Part shown: positions 44,503 to 55,319 of the stretch, piece by piece | How positions within the stretch are numbered: the first letter of the stretch is position 1 | How the letters are laid out: the number at the start of each line of letters is the position of its first letter | Origin: CAZCPB01 sp044223975 | Lineage (GTDB): Bacteria; Planctomycetota; Phycisphaerae; Phycisphaerales; UBA1924 | Length of the DNA: 64,000 nucleotides | Direction of reading: 5' to 3' | NCBI GenBank assembly: GCA_044223975.1 | Contig: JBGALI010000014.1 | Span: forward strand, 73,292 to 137,291 | Position numbers and translations under genes: made by a program | The notes under the pieces: model-generated | Databases searched by the model: none | What the model was told of the DNA's origin: nothing | Seen by the model: only the letters and a program-made list of their open reading frames with translations

Positions 44503-47106
44503 TTACTTCTTGTCGGGGAGAAGTGAGCGGGCCTTCCACTCGGCGGCCTTGGCGGCGTTGCCTTGCTTTTCGTAGAAGGCGGAAAAGGAAGCCGCGTGCT
44601 TGCGGGCGCGGTCGTGGTCGGGGCCGAGGCTCTTGATGATGATGTCGTAGCCTTCGGTGTAGAGCTTCTCGGCCTGGTTGGGCTGGTTCATGGCGGCGAG
44701 GCAGTCGGCGACGTAGCCACAGGAGCAGCCGATCATCCAGTGGTCGGGGGGGAGGGCCTTGCGGAGTCCGTCGAGCGTGCCGCTGAGGTAGGGGTAGGCC
44801 TCTTCGGGGCGGTGCTCGTCGAGGATGAGCAGGCCGAGGTTGTTCATGGAGATGAGCGTGTCGCGGTTGCCGGGGCCGACGACGCGCCGGCGGGTGTCCA
44901 AGACGGCGCGGTAGATGCGTTCGGCCTCTTCAAGGCGGGCGGTAGCGTGGAGCAACTGGGCGAGGTTGTTCTGGTAGCTGAGGGTGGTGGGGTGGTCGGG
45001 ACCGAGGGTGCGCGTGGCGCGATCGACGACCTGGCGGCGGATCGCTTCGGCGTCGGTGTTCTTCCCCTGCTCGTGGAGGATCTGGGCGAGCATGCTCTGG
45101 GAGATCAGGGCGTCGGGGTGTTCGGGGCCGAAGATCCGGTCCTTGGAGGTCACGACGTCGCGTGCGATGCGCTCGGCGGCGTCGAGGTTGCCGAGCGTGC
45201 GGAGGATCGAGGCATGGATGCTCTTGGCCTCGAGGGTCTTGGTGTCGGTGTCGCCGAGGTACTGGATCGCGAGGCGCGAGTTCTCTTCGGCGACTGCCGC
45301 GGCGTCCTTCAGCCGTCCCTGCTGGTCGAGGAGGTCGGCGAGGGAGTTGCGGGTGTCGATGGTGTCGCGGGCGCCTTGGCCGAGGAGTTTTTCCTGACCG
45401 GCGAGAGCCTCGCGGACGGTGCGTTCGGCGCTGGCGGCGTCGTCGTTGCGCTGGTAGGCGAAGGCGAGCATGCTCAGCGAGGCGAGGGTGTCGGCGTTGG
45501 CCTCGCCGTAGAGGGCGCGGCGGCCGGCGACGGCGCGTTCGAGGAGGGTCCGGGCCTCGGCGAACTTTCCGGAAGAGAGCAGCGCGGCGCCCAGGTTGTG
45601 AGCGGTCTGGAGTGATTCCTTGTCGCTCGGTCCGACGGTCGAGTCGAGCAGGGCGAGCGTGCGGCGGAACTCGCGTTCGGCCTCGGTGGTCTTGCCGAGC
45701 ACGTGGTAGGCCTCACCGAGGATCTCGCGGACGGAGGCTTCCACCGAGGGCTGGTCCTTGAGTTCGTCGCCGACGCGTCCGGCGGCGGTGTCGAGAATCT
45801 CGCGGACGGTGATCTCGCGGCCCTGGGCGGTGTTGGGGTCGACGGCGCCGAACATGCCGGCGACGAACTCGAGCGCGGCTCGGGACTTGGCGGATTCGCG
45901 TCCGGCGTCGGCCCGCGCGGTCTCGGCGATGGCGCGCTGCTGGTCGGCGCGGCGGTAGAGAACGGAGGTGGTGACCAGGCCGCCGGTGAGCAGGAGGAGG
46001 AACGCCGCGGCAATGCTCACGCCGAAGCGGTGCTTGCGGATGAACTTGCGGGCGCGGTAGGTGGCGCTCGGGGGGCTGGCCAGGACGGGCTCTTCGGCGA
46101 GGTAGCGTTCGACATCACCGGCCAGGGCGCTGGGGGACTCGTACCGCCGGGTGCGGTCCTTGTCCAGGGCCTTCATGGTGATCCAGTCGAGCTCGCCGCG
46201 GACGACGCGCCTCAGGCCGTCGGTGCTGGTGCGGCGGCGGTGGGCGATCTCTTCACTGGCGGCGCGCTGGGCGACGATGCTGAGGCGGGTGCTGGGGTTG
46301 GGCGGGTCCACATCGCGGATGATGCGGGCGATCTCGGCAAAGCCGGCCTTGCGGAGCTGGCCGGGGTCGAAGGGGAGCAGGCCGGTCAAGAGCTCGTAGA
46401 GCATGACGCCCAGCGAGTAGACGTCGGTGCGCGTGTCGGCGTCGAGTCCTCCGGTGCCGGCCTGCTCGGGGCTCATGTACTCGGGCGTGCCGATCATCAG
46501 GCCGGCCTGGGTGTGGACGGTCGAGCCGGTGAGGCGCTGGGTGAGGGCCTTGGCGATGCCGAAGTCGATGACCTTCACGACGGGCGCGTTGTCGACGAGG
46601 GCGACGAGCACGTTGGAGGGCTTGAGGTCGCGGTGGATGATGCCGCGCTGGTGGGCGTGCTGCACGGCGCGGCAGGCTTCGATAAAGAGCTTGAGGCGCT
46701 CGGGGGTGCCGAGGCGCGCCGAGTCGCAGTAGTCGGTGATGGGGACGCCCTGCACGTACTCCATGGCGAAGTACGGGCGGCCCTGGGTGGTCATGCCCGC
46801 GTCGAAGATCTTGGCGATGCCGGGGTGGTCCATGAGCGCGAGGGCCTGGCGCTCGGTCTCGAAGCGGGCGATGACCTCGGCGCTGTCCATACCGGCCTTG
46901 AGCACCTTGAGGGCGACGCGCCGGCGCACGGGTTCGCGCTGGTCGGCCAGGTAGACGATGCCGAAGCCGCCCTCGCCGAGCTTCTCCAGCACGCGGTAAG
47001 GGCCGATCTGCACATCGATCGGGGCGGTGCCTGGGTCGGACCCATGCGGGGGCGGGGGCCAAGACGAATCGTCGAAAGGTTGCGTCGGGCTGTTATGGTC
47101 GGGCAT
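44503..47106 (-). CDS. Ser/Thr protein kinase with TPR sensor domain
   Basis: 867 residues. The Hanks-type kinase domain (about 36-330) has the glycine loop LGEGGFGIVY, catalytic Lys in VALKVLK, HRDLKPSN, DFGIAKA and GTPEYMSPEQ. A membrane segment follows at about 365-390 (VSIAAAFLLLLTGGLV). The rest is a long series of about ten TPRs of the kinesin-light-chain type, predicted outside the cytoplasm. This kinase-TM-TPR layout is common in planctomycetes. ATG 47106 is chosen from homology; a minus-strand TACTAT at 47119-47124 implies a leader of about six bases. Divergent from dnaK. Confidence 0.9.
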   Translation of the reverse strand: MPDHNSPTQPFDDSSWPPPPHGSDPGTAPIDVQIGPYRVLEKLGEGGFGIVYLADQREPVRRRVALKVLKAGMDSAEVIARFETERQALALMDHPGIAKIFDAGMTTQGRPYFAMEYVQGVPITDYCDSARLGTPERLKLFIEACRAVQHAHQRGIIHRDLKPSNVLVALVDNAPVVKVIDFGIAKALTQRLTGSTVHTQAGLMIGTPEYMSPEQAGTGGLDADTRTDVYSLGVMLYELLTGLLPFDPGQLRKAGFAEIARIIRDVDPPNPSTRLSIVAQRAASEEIAHRRRTSTDGLRRVVRGELDWITMKALDKDRTRRYESPSALAGDVERYLAEEPVLASPPSATYRARKFIRKHRFGVSIAAAFLLLLTGGLVTTSVLYRRADQQRAIAETARADAGRESAKSRAALEFVAGMFGAVDPNTAQGREITVREILDTAAGRVGDELKDQPSVEASVREILGEAYHVLGKTTEAEREFRRTLALLDSTVGPSDKESLQTAHNLGAALLSSGKFAEARTLLERAVAGRRALYGEANADTLASLSMLAFAYQRNDDAASAERTVREALAGQEKLLGQGARDTIDTRNSLADLLDQQGRLKDAAAVAEENSRLAIQYLGDTDTKTLEAKSIHASILRTLGNLDAAERIARDVVTSKDRIFGPEHPDALISQSMLAQILHEQGKNTDAEAIRRQVVDRATRTLGPDHPTTLSYQNNLAQLLHATARLEEAERIYRAVLDTRRRVVGPGNRDTLISMNNLGLLILDEHRPEEAYPYLSGTLDGLRKALPPDHWMIGCSCGYVADCLAAMNQPNQAEKLYTEGYDIIIKSLGPDHDRARKHAASFSAFYEKQGNAAKAAEWKARSLLPDKK

Positions 47107-47157
47107 GGCTTTGGGTCGATAGTAAGCGGGGATTGCGTTTCGCCCCGGTACCATCCC

Positions 47158-47176
47158 GCCTGCCAGAACGGCAGGC
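47158..47176. promoter_or_regulatory. Palindrome in the kinase/dnaK divergent region
   Basis: GCCTGCC (47158-47164) and GGCAGGC (47170-47176) form a perfect seven-base inverted repeat around five bases. It lies about 35 bases upstream of the kinase gene's -10 and could be an operator. No CIRCE element is present in the region. Confidence 0.35.
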
Positions 47177-47311
47177 CGGCCGGGTCCCCGCCAAACAATG
47201 ACGCCCCCCGCGCTGTCCAACGACGTCCCTCGCGCCGGTGGCGTATGCTGGGATGACGCGTGCCGCATGGCACCGAGGTTGCATTAAAGGGGGACATCGG
47301 AGGTTAGCCGC

Positions 47312-49243
<1,932 letters not shown>

Positions 49244-49274
49244 TCCGCGCCAAGAACATCCTGAACGCATCCCG

Positions 49275-49303
49275 CCCCCGGCACGAGCCGGGGGCTTTTT
49301 TTT
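49275..49303 (+). terminator. Rho-independent terminator of dnaK
   Basis: CCCCCGGC (49275-49282), loop ACGA, GCCGGGGG (49287-49294), one base, then eight T. Confidence 0.95.
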
Positions 49304-49355
49304 CCCCGACAGCAGAAAATCCGGTCCGCAGCGCGCACGGCGGGGGGATTTCGGG

Positions 49356-49495
49356 CTCTCTCCGGGTGCGGACGGAGAGAGTCGGGTTTCGACATTCGCG
49401 AGCACACTGTGCACGGGACGGGCCGCCGGGAGGGCGTTGAAGAGAGATCGCACGGCCCGTGCGAGCCGAGCGGCACGAGCGATCGTGCCGCTCGG
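49356..49495. other. Cluster of three strong inverted repeats
   Basis: CTCTCTCC/GGAGAGAG (49356-49363 and 49374-49381); CGCACGG/CCGTGCG (49449-49455 and 49457-49463); and a perfect 13-base stem (49466-49478 with 49483-49495) closed by a GCGA loop of the GNRA type. The 13-base stem is not followed by a T tract, so it is not a terminator. The stretch 49304-49600 has no gene and may hold a structured RNA. Confidence 0.5.
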
Positions 49496-49600
49496 ATTCC
49501 GGCCCTTCCCCCCGTGGGCCGTGAAACGCGTCGGGCCGCCGCGGGGGCGGGTGGGACCCCGGGGCGGCCCCGACGCGCGCCGTGGCGCGGCGCCCGCGAG

Positions 49601-49606
49601 TATGCT
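49601..49606 (+). promoter_or_regulatory. -10-like TATGCT, leaderless start
   Basis: TATGCT, five bases, ATG 49612. Confidence 0.5.
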
Positions 49607-49611
49607 TGGGG

Positions 49612-50394
49612 ATGCCCGCGCCGGACCTGCCCCCTCCATCCGAGCACGCGATCAAGGAACGTGCGCTTGCCGTGCATCTGCTGCCGCGGATGTACAAGGC
49701 CGACGCGTTCACGGGGTGCTTGGCGATCGTGATCGACACGCTTCGCGCGAGCACGACGATCGCGCGGGCGATCGAGTCGGGGGCGTTGCGCGTGGTGCCG
49801 ACCTTGAGCGTTGACGATGCTCGCGCGGCGGCGGCGCGGCCGGACCTGAGAGGCGCGCTCCTGGGCGGCGAGCGGGGCGGCGTGCGGATCGAGGGGTTCG
49901 ACCTTGGCAACTCCCCTGCGGAGTACACGCCCGAGCGCGTGAAGGGGCGGTCGCTGGTCTTTACGACGACCAACGGCACGGCGGCCCTGCTGCACTCGGC
50001 CCGCGCGACGCGGGTGCTGATCGGTTCCTTGTGCAACCTCTCAGCGGTGTGCGAGGCGGTGAAGAGCGAGCCGCGACCGGTGCACATCGTGTGCGCCGGG
50101 ACGCGCGACGAGGTGAGCCTCGATGACTGCCTGCCCGCGGGGGTGATGGTCGAAAAGCTCATCGCCGCGGGGCGTCACCTGATCGCCGACGATTCGGCCC
50201 TCTTGTGCCTGCACGCCTGGCGCGAAGCGGCGTCGCGCGGGCCGGTGGGGATCGTGGCGGCCATGAAGGCCAGCCGCGGCGGGCGGGGGCTGGTGACCAT
50301 GGGCTTCGGCGACGACGTGGAGTTCTGCGCGCGGCCGGACACGATGAGCGTGGTGCCGGTCTATCACGCCGAGACGGGCGTGATCACGGCGTAA
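49612..50394 (+). CDS. comB: 2-phosphosulfolactate phosphatase family (ComB)
   Basis: 260 residues. Family markers: VIDTLRASTTIARAIESGA, GGERGGVRIEGFDLGNSP and TTTNGTAAL, with the acidic residues expected to bind Mg. In methanogens ComB dephosphorylates 2-phosphosulfolactate in coenzyme M synthesis. The bacterial role is less clear and may be sulfolactate formation. No comA or comC homologue is nearby. ATG 49612 is chosen over 49582 because the frame before it is not conserved-looking and TATGCT ends five bases upstream. Its end overlaps the opposed glycosyltransferase gene by 11 bases. Confidence 0.85.
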   Translation: MPAPDLPPPSEHAIKERALAVHLLPRMYKADAFTGCLAIVIDTLRASTTIARAIESGALRVVPTLSVDDARAAAARPDLRGALLGGERGGVRIEGFDLGNSPAEYTPERVKGRSLVFTTTNGTAALLHSARATRVLIGSLCNLSAVCEAVKSEPRPVHIVCAGTRDEVSLDDCLPAGVMVEKLIAAGRHLIADDSALLCLHAWREAASRGPVGIVAAMKASRGGRGLVTMGFGDDVEFCARPDTMSVVPVYHAETGVITA

Positions 50395-51130
50395 CGGCGG
50401 GCGGCGTTGCCGGCGCAACGGGGCAACCGGGGTCGGCGCGGCGCGGACCGTACCAGAGGTCGAGCTTTTCGCGCTGGCGTGCGGCGCTCCAGGGCGCCAG
50501 GCCCATCCGGAACATGCGGGCCAGGATTTCCCTGCCGGTGAAGGATCGGAGCTTGCGCCCCGACGTGACGACGGGGTCGCGCACGATCACGAACCTGCCG
50601 TGACGCTTGATCGCCCGCGCGAAGTGGATCTCCTCGGAGGCGAAGAACGATTCGTCGAAGCCGCCCACCTGGTCGAAGACATCGCGCCGACAGAACATGC
50701 AGGCGCCGCCGGTGCAACGGGCCAGGCGCAGGAGGCCTTGAGCAAGCGGCAGGGCCAGGCGTGCCCACCGCGGCACCTGGCCGTCGAACGCGATCACGGC
50801 ACCGCCGCCGGCGGCGCCGCGGTCGAGCGCGAGCATGGCAGCGCGGAGCGTGGCGGGCGTGATGGCGGTGTCGGCGTCGACGAAGACGATGCGGTCTCCG
50901 GTGCCGGCGCGGGCCGCGGCGTTGCGGGCGGCGGAGATCTGCCGGCGCTCGATCCGCACGACCCGTGCCCCGTGCCGGCGCGCAACCTCAGACGTTGCGT
51001 CGGTCGAAGAGTCGTCGGCGACGACGATCTCGTACTCGACGCCGAGCTCGCGGGCGGCGGCGTGGATCGCCTGCAGCGTGCGCGGCAGGAGCGACTCTTC
51101 GTTGTGGGCCGGGATGGCGAAGGAGATCAT
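50384..51130 (-). CDS. GT2 family glycosyltransferase
   Basis: 248 residues. GT-A fold with ISFAIPAHNEESLLPRTL, VADDSSTDAT, the DxD motif in FVDADTAITP, and a later SEEIHFARAIKRHG acceptor motif. No membrane segments beyond a hydrophobic stretch near 130-145. It resembles glycosyltransferases found in planctomycete carotenoid or glycolipid contexts, but the donor and acceptor are unknown. TAGAAC lies five bases before ATG 51130, a near-match to the leaderless pattern. Confidence 0.8.
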   Translation of the reverse strand: MISFAIPAHNEESLLPRTLQAIHAAARELGVEYEIVVADDSSTDATSEVARRHGARVVRIERRQISAARNAAARAGTGDRIVFVDADTAITPATLRAAMLALDRGAAGGGAVIAFDGQVPRWARLALPLAQGLLRLARCTGGACMFCRRDVFDQVGGFDESFFASEEIHFARAIKRHGRFVIVRDPVVTSGRKLRSFTGREILARMFRMGLAPWSAARQREKLDLWYGPRRADPGCPVAPATPPAVTP

Positions 51131-51171
51131 GAAGGGTTCTACCGCGCGGCAAGGCCGCCGGTTGCGAAGAG

Positions 51172-51855
51172 TCAGGCGGGGATGAGTCCCATCAGGTGGA
51201 GTTTGGCGATCATGGCGCGGGCGGCGGCGCCCCGGTGGCTGAGGGCGTTCTTGTCCTGGGGCGGAAGTTCGGCGCTGGTCCGGATGAAGTCCGGGGCGAC
51301 GAGGAAGAGCGGGTCGTAGCCGAAACCGTGGCCGCCGCGGGGGACGGCGGGGGGGATGCCGATGCGGCCTTCGAAGGTGCCGCGGCTGGCGACGAGGACC
51401 GGGTTGGGGCCGGCCCGAGGGCCGGGGGGTTCGGCGAGGGCCATCACGCAGACGAATCGCGCCGTTCGCTCCTCGGGGGGGACCGCCTCAAGCTCGCGGA
51501 GGACTCGCGCGTTGTTGGCGGCGTCGCGCTGGGGGCGGGACATTCCCGTCTCCCTGCCTTCGGTGCAGTAGTGCGAGCTGATGACTCCGGGCCTGCCATT
51601 GAGGGCATCAATCTCAAGGCCGGAGTCGTCGGCGAGGCACAGTCTGCCGGTCTGGGCCGCGTAAGACACCGCTTTGATCGCGGCGTTCTCGTCGAACGTG
51701 GCACCGGTCTCGCTCGGTTCGGCAAAGGGAACGGCCTCCGGCACGTCCTTGAGCCCGATCACGCGGACGTTGCGCGCCTCGGGGACGGTCGCGAAGATCG
51801 CGCGGAGTTCCTCGACTTTGTGGGGGTTGCCGGTGGCGAGGACGAGTTCGAGCAT
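51172..51855 (-). CDS. rdgB: XTP/dITP diphosphatase (HAM1/RdgB)
   Basis: 227 residues. It removes non-canonical purine nucleotides by splitting off diphosphate. The N-terminal LVLATGNPHKVEELRAI is diagnostic, followed by ETGATFDENAAIKA, LADDSGLEIDALNG, and the C-terminal GGHGFGYDPLF and LSHRGAAARAM. ATG 51855 is set by the LATGN motif. It is divergent from the PfkB gene, 53 bases apart. Confidence 0.95.
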   Translation of the reverse strand: MLELVLATGNPHKVEELRAIFATVPEARNVRVIGLKDVPEAVPFAEPSETGATFDENAAIKAVSYAAQTGRLCLADDSGLEIDALNGRPGVISSHYCTEGRETGMSRPQRDAANNARVLRELEAVPPEERTARFVCVMALAEPPGPRAGPNPVLVASRGTFEGRIGIPPAVPRGGHGFGYDPLFLVAPDFIRTSAELPPQDKNALSHRGAAARAMIAKLHLMGLIPA

Positions 51856-51896
51856 GGGCGATCTTTGGCGCCGCGGCACGTGGACGTCCCGGCACG

Positions 51897-51902
51897 TAGC
51901 AT
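51897..51902 (+). promoter_or_regulatory. -10-like TAGCAT, leaderless start
   Basis: TAGCAT, six bases, ATG 51909. Confidence 0.55.
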
Positions 51903-51908
51903 CTGCCC

Positions 51909-53078
51909 ATGCCATCGCGCACCGACATCGCCCGAGCCGCTTCTGATGCTCTTCGCGCCGCGGGCCAGGTTCCGCCGGCGTTAGTCGGGTTCGACGGCTT
52001 CATCGACTCGATCGTGCACATGGTGGACCGGCGGACGGACATGTCGCCCAAGGGGTACGTGCGGCTGCGGACGATCACAGACTTTGCCGCCCGCTGCGCG
52101 TCTGCCGCGGGGAAGAGCACGAACATCGAGCGGTTCCTGATTGAGGACCGGTTCGGCGGCAACGGTCCGCTGATGGCGTCGGCGGTGGCGGGGCTGGGGA
52201 TGCCGACGACGTACATCGGGGCCGTGGGGGAGGAGGCGCCCGTGAACGGCGGGGCCGCGCGAGTGCACCGGGTCTTTGCGCCCTTCGCGGCACGGTGCCG
52301 GCGGGTGATCCCGACGGGCACGCCCTCGGCGACGCTGTGCCTTGAGTTCGACGACGGCAAGCTGATGTTCAACGACACGGCAGGGCAGCAGGTCGTGACG
52401 TGGGAGCGGATCGTTGCCGCTGCGGGGCTCGATGAGCTTGTCCGCACGGTCGACGCCGCACGCCTGATCGGGATCGTGAACTGGTCGCTGCTGGGCGGCG
52501 TGCCAGGGATCTGGGAGGGGCTGGCGCGGGATGTCTTGCCCAGGTGCGCGAAGGTGCGGCGCGTGCTGTTCATTGATCTTTCCGACCCGGCGAAGCGATC
52601 CGACGAGGACATCCGCGCGGCGCTTGCTCAGTTACGCACGCTTGACCGTTCGATCTCCGTCGCCCTTGGGCTGAATCTCTCCGAAGCGGAGCGCATCGCG
52701 CGGGTTCTGGGGCTCGGCGTGCTGGACGGGGCAAAGGGGGCCCCGGCCGGAGGAAAAGTGCTCGAGGCTTGCCGCGCGATTCGGGAGGCGACGGATTTGT
52801 CGTGCGTCACGGTTCATCCCCGCGAGGGCGCCGCGGGAGCGGACCGGGAGGGTGCCGCGGCATGGTTTGACGGACCGTTCACGGCCTCGCCCCGGCTGTC
52901 GACGGGCGCGGGCGATCACTACAACGGCGGGTTTGCGTTCGCGCGGACGCTCGGGCTGCCGATGGAGCAGTGCCTCGCGGTCGGGTGCGCGGTGAGCGGG
53001 GCGTACGTCCGCGACGCGGCGTCTCCGAGCCGGGAACGGGTTGTCGAGTTCCTCAGGGAGTTGCCGGAGCCGGAGTAG
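51909..53078 (+). CDS. PfkB-family carbohydrate kinase
   Basis: 389 residues. FGGNGPLMASAVAGLGM is the N-terminal PfkB motif and STGAGDHYNGGFAFA the C-terminal one, with the catalytic Asp in GAGD. The N-terminal 45 residues are unusual for the family (DGFIDSIVHMVDRR). The sugar or nucleoside substrate is unknown. It shares orientation with the following aldehyde dehydrogenase and rpiA genes, which could place it in sugar-phosphate metabolism, but each has its own promoter-like hexamer. Confidence 0.85.
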   Translation: MPSRTDIARAASDALRAAGQVPPALVGFDGFIDSIVHMVDRRTDMSPKGYVRLRTITDFAARCASAAGKSTNIERFLIEDRFGGNGPLMASAVAGLGMPTTYIGAVGEEAPVNGGAARVHRVFAPFAARCRRVIPTGTPSATLCLEFDDGKLMFNDTAGQQVVTWERIVAAAGLDELVRTVDAARLIGIVNWSLLGGVPGIWEGLARDVLPRCAKVRRVLFIDLSDPAKRSDEDIRAALAQLRTLDRSISVALGLNLSEAERIARVLGLGVLDGAKGAPAGGKVLEACRAIREATDLSCVTVHPREGAAGADREGAAAWFDGPFTASPRLSTGAGDHYNGGFAFARTLGLPMEQCLAVGCAVSGAYVRDAASPSRERVVEFLRELPEPE

Positions 53079-53107
53079 CTCGGCACGCTGCGGGCGGCGG
53101 TCGTCGC

Positions 53108-53113
53108 TAGCAT
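53108..53113 (+). promoter_or_regulatory. -10-like TAGCAT, leaderless start
   Basis: TAGCAT, six bases, ATG 53120. Identical hexamer and distance to the previous gene. Confidence 0.55.
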
Positions 53114-53119
53114 TTGGCG

Positions 53120-54631
53120 ATGCCGCACCACGTCTTCGCGTCATTGGGCCTTTCCAGCCACGAACGGGTGAGCGAGCGCGCGCAGCCCGGGTGGGTGCAG
53201 GTGACGAGTCCTGCGACGCTCGAACCCTTGGCGTGGGTGCGGCCGGACACGGCCGAGACGTACGAGGCGACGATCGCGGGCGCGGCGGCCACGTTCAAAG
53301 CGTGGCGCGAGGTGCCGGCGCCGGTGCGCGGGCAGGTGGTGCGTGCCATCGGGGAAGAGTTCCGCAAGCAACAGGGTGCGCTGGGGGAGCTGATCTCGCT
53401 CGAGGTCGGGAAGATCCGCGCCGAGGGCGTGGGCGAGGTGCAGGAGACGATCGACATCGCCGACTTTGCGGTGGGGCTCTCGCGCCAGCTGTACGGCATG
53501 ACGATGCCCAGCGAGCGGCCGCTGCACCGGGTGCAGGAGCAGTGGCACCCGCTGGGGCTTGTTGGTGTGATCAGCGCGTTCAACTTTCCCAACGCGGTGT
53601 GGGCGTGGAACGCGATGGTTGCCGCGATGTGCGGGGATGTGGTGGTCTGGAAGCCGAGTCTGCTCGCGCCGCTCACGGCGCTGGCGAGCAACGCGATCGC
53701 CGAGCGTGTGGCGGCGGGGATGGGGCACCCGGGCGTGTTCCGGCTGGTGATGGGGGCCGACGACGTGGTGGGGGAGCGGCTGATCGCCGACCGGCGCGTG
53801 CCGCTGATTTCGGCGACGGGCTCGTGCCGCATGGGGCGGCGTGTGGGCGCGGTGGTGGCGGAGCGGCTGGGACGATCGCTCCTTGAACTGGGCGGCAACA
53901 ACGCCTGCATCGTGGACCCGACGGCGGACCTGGATCTCGCGCTCAAGGCGATCGTCTTCGCGGCCGTGGGCACCGCGGGGCAGCGCTGCACCACGACGCG
54001 CCGGCTGATCATCCACGAGTCGATCGCCGGCCGGTTCATCGACCGGCTGGTCGCGGCGTACCGCACGATCACCGTCGGTGACCCGCTCAAGGAGGGCACG
54101 CTGGTCGGCCCGCTCATCAACGCGAGGGCGGTGGAAGGATTCGAGCGGGCCGTGAGCGAGGCGAAGCGCCAGGGCGGAGAAGTGCTCGCAGGGGGCGTGC
54201 GCGCGCAGGTCGCGGGTCTGGGCGGGCACTTTGTACAGCCGACGATCGTCCGTGCGCCGGTGGGGAAACCCCTACCTATCGCGCTTGAAGAAACGTTTGC
54301 TCCCATTCTCTACGTCTTCACGTACCGTGAACTTGACGAAGCGATCGCGCTGCACAACGGTGTGGACCAGGGCCTGAGCTCGGCGATTTTCTCGACGGAT
54401 GTCCGCGTGACCGAGCGGTTCCTCGGCGCTTCCGGCAGCGACTGCGGGCTGGCGTACGTGAACACGGGGACGAGCGGAGCGGAGATCGGCGGGGCGTTCG
54501 GCGGGGAGAAGGACACGGGCGGGGGGAGGGAGTCCGGATCCGACTCGTGGAAGGCGTACATGCGTCGGCAGACGGCTACGATCCACGCGGGCAGGGAGTT
54601 GAAGCTTGCACAGGGGATTCGCTTTGAATGA
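53120..54631 (+). CDS. Aldehyde dehydrogenase, ALDH7-like
   Basis: 503 residues. Catalytic Cys in GTAGQRCTTTRRL, the Glu of LELGGNNACIV, cofactor segment ISAFNFPNAVWAWN, and the C-terminal CGLAYVNTGTSGAEIGGAFGG (part) followed by GRESGSDSWKAYMRR. This C-terminus is typical of ALDH7 (alpha-aminoadipic semialdehyde dehydrogenase, lysine breakdown). ATG 53120 is preferred over TTG 53114, which would overlap the spacer after TAGCAT. The rpiA gene starts inside its last codons. Confidence 0.9.
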   Translation: MPHHVFASLGLSSHERVSERAQPGWVQVTSPATLEPLAWVRPDTAETYEATIAGAAATFKAWREVPAPVRGQVVRAIGEEFRKQQGALGELISLEVGKIRAEGVGEVQETIDIADFAVGLSRQLYGMTMPSERPLHRVQEQWHPLGLVGVISAFNFPNAVWAWNAMVAAMCGDVVVWKPSLLAPLTALASNAIAERVAAGMGHPGVFRLVMGADDVVGERLIADRRVPLISATGSCRMGRRVGAVVAERLGRSLLELGGNNACIVDPTADLDLALKAIVFAAVGTAGQRCTTTRRLIIHESIAGRFIDRLVAAYRTITVGDPLKEGTLVGPLINARAVEGFERAVSEAKRQGGEVLAGGVRAQVAGLGGHFVQPTIVRAPVGKPLPIALEETFAPILYVFTYRELDEAIALHNGVDQGLSSAIFSTDVRVTERFLGASGSDCGLAYVNTGTSGAEIGGAFGGEKDTGGGRESGSDSWKAYMRRQTATIHAGRELKLAQGIRFE

Positions 54632-55316
54632 GCCGAAGGTAGCCGATACGTTGGCCGATGCCGCGGTCGCCCCGATCACGTCGGGCATGATCGTGGGCCT
54701 GGGCACGGGGCGGACGGCGTCGCGCGCGATCCTTGCGTTGGCCGATCGCGTCCGCGACGAGCACCTGGATATCAAGTGCGTCTCGACCAGCCACGTGACC
54801 GATACGCTGGCGCGGGCCCACCAGCTGGCGCTCGTGGACTTCACGCTCATGGAGCGCGTCGACTACATGTTCGACGGCGCCGACGAGGTCGACGAGCAGA
54901 TGCGCATGCTCAAGGGCCAGCACGGGGCGATCGTCCGCCAGAGGCTGATGGCCCGCGCCGCCGACAAGCGCGTGTACCTGGTCGACGAGCAGAAGGTCGT
55001 CGCCAAGCTGGGCCTGCGGTCGGCCCTGGCGATCGCGGTGCTGCCCTGGGCGCTGGCGTCCATCCGCGCCGACCTCCGCAACATCGGCCTCAACGGCGTG
55101 GTCCGCCGCACGCTCGACGGGGGCCTGTTCTTCACCGACAACGCGTCGCTCATCCTCGACGTGATGGTCGGCGAGCTCAACGTCGAGAAGCTCGCCGAGG
55201 AGCTCGACCACGTCCCGGGCGTGATCGACCACGGCATCTACCTCGACGAGGCCGACGAGATCCTGATCGGGCAGGCCGACGGCAAGGTGCGTCGGATGGT
55301 CCGGCCGCGGGAGTGA
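54624..55316 (+). CDS. rpiA: Ribose-5-phosphate isomerase A
   Basis: 230 residues. It interconverts ribose-5-phosphate and ribulose-5-phosphate. Family motifs: VGLGTGRTASRAI near 25-37, DGADEVDEQMRMLKGQHGA (part), VYLVDEQKVV and NVEKLAEELDHVPGVIDHG (part). The start is TTG 54624, with GGGG about seven bases upstream, overlapping the end of the aldehyde dehydrogenase gene by eight bases. Translational coupling is likely. An alternative TTG at 54606 would add six residues. Confidence 0.93.
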   Translation: MNEPKVADTLADAAVAPITSGMIVGLGTGRTASRAILALADRVRDEHLDIKCVSTSHVTDTLARAHQLALVDFTLMERVDYMFDGADEVDEQMRMLKGQHGAIVRQRLMARAADKRVYLVDEQKVVAKLGLRSALAIAVLPWALASIRADLRNIGLNGVVRRTLDGGLFFTDNASLILDVMVGELNVEKLAEELDHVPGVIDHGIYLDEADEILIGQADGKVRRMVRPRE

Positions 55317-55319
55317 GCC

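Noticed and set aside
47107..47311. CIRCE operator for HrcA upstream of dnaK
   Set aside because: No TTAGCACTC-N9-GAGTGCTAA or close variant is present.
50384..50394. Gene fusion or frameshift between comB and the glycosyltransferase
   Set aside because: The 11-base overlap is between opposite strands; both proteins end normally.
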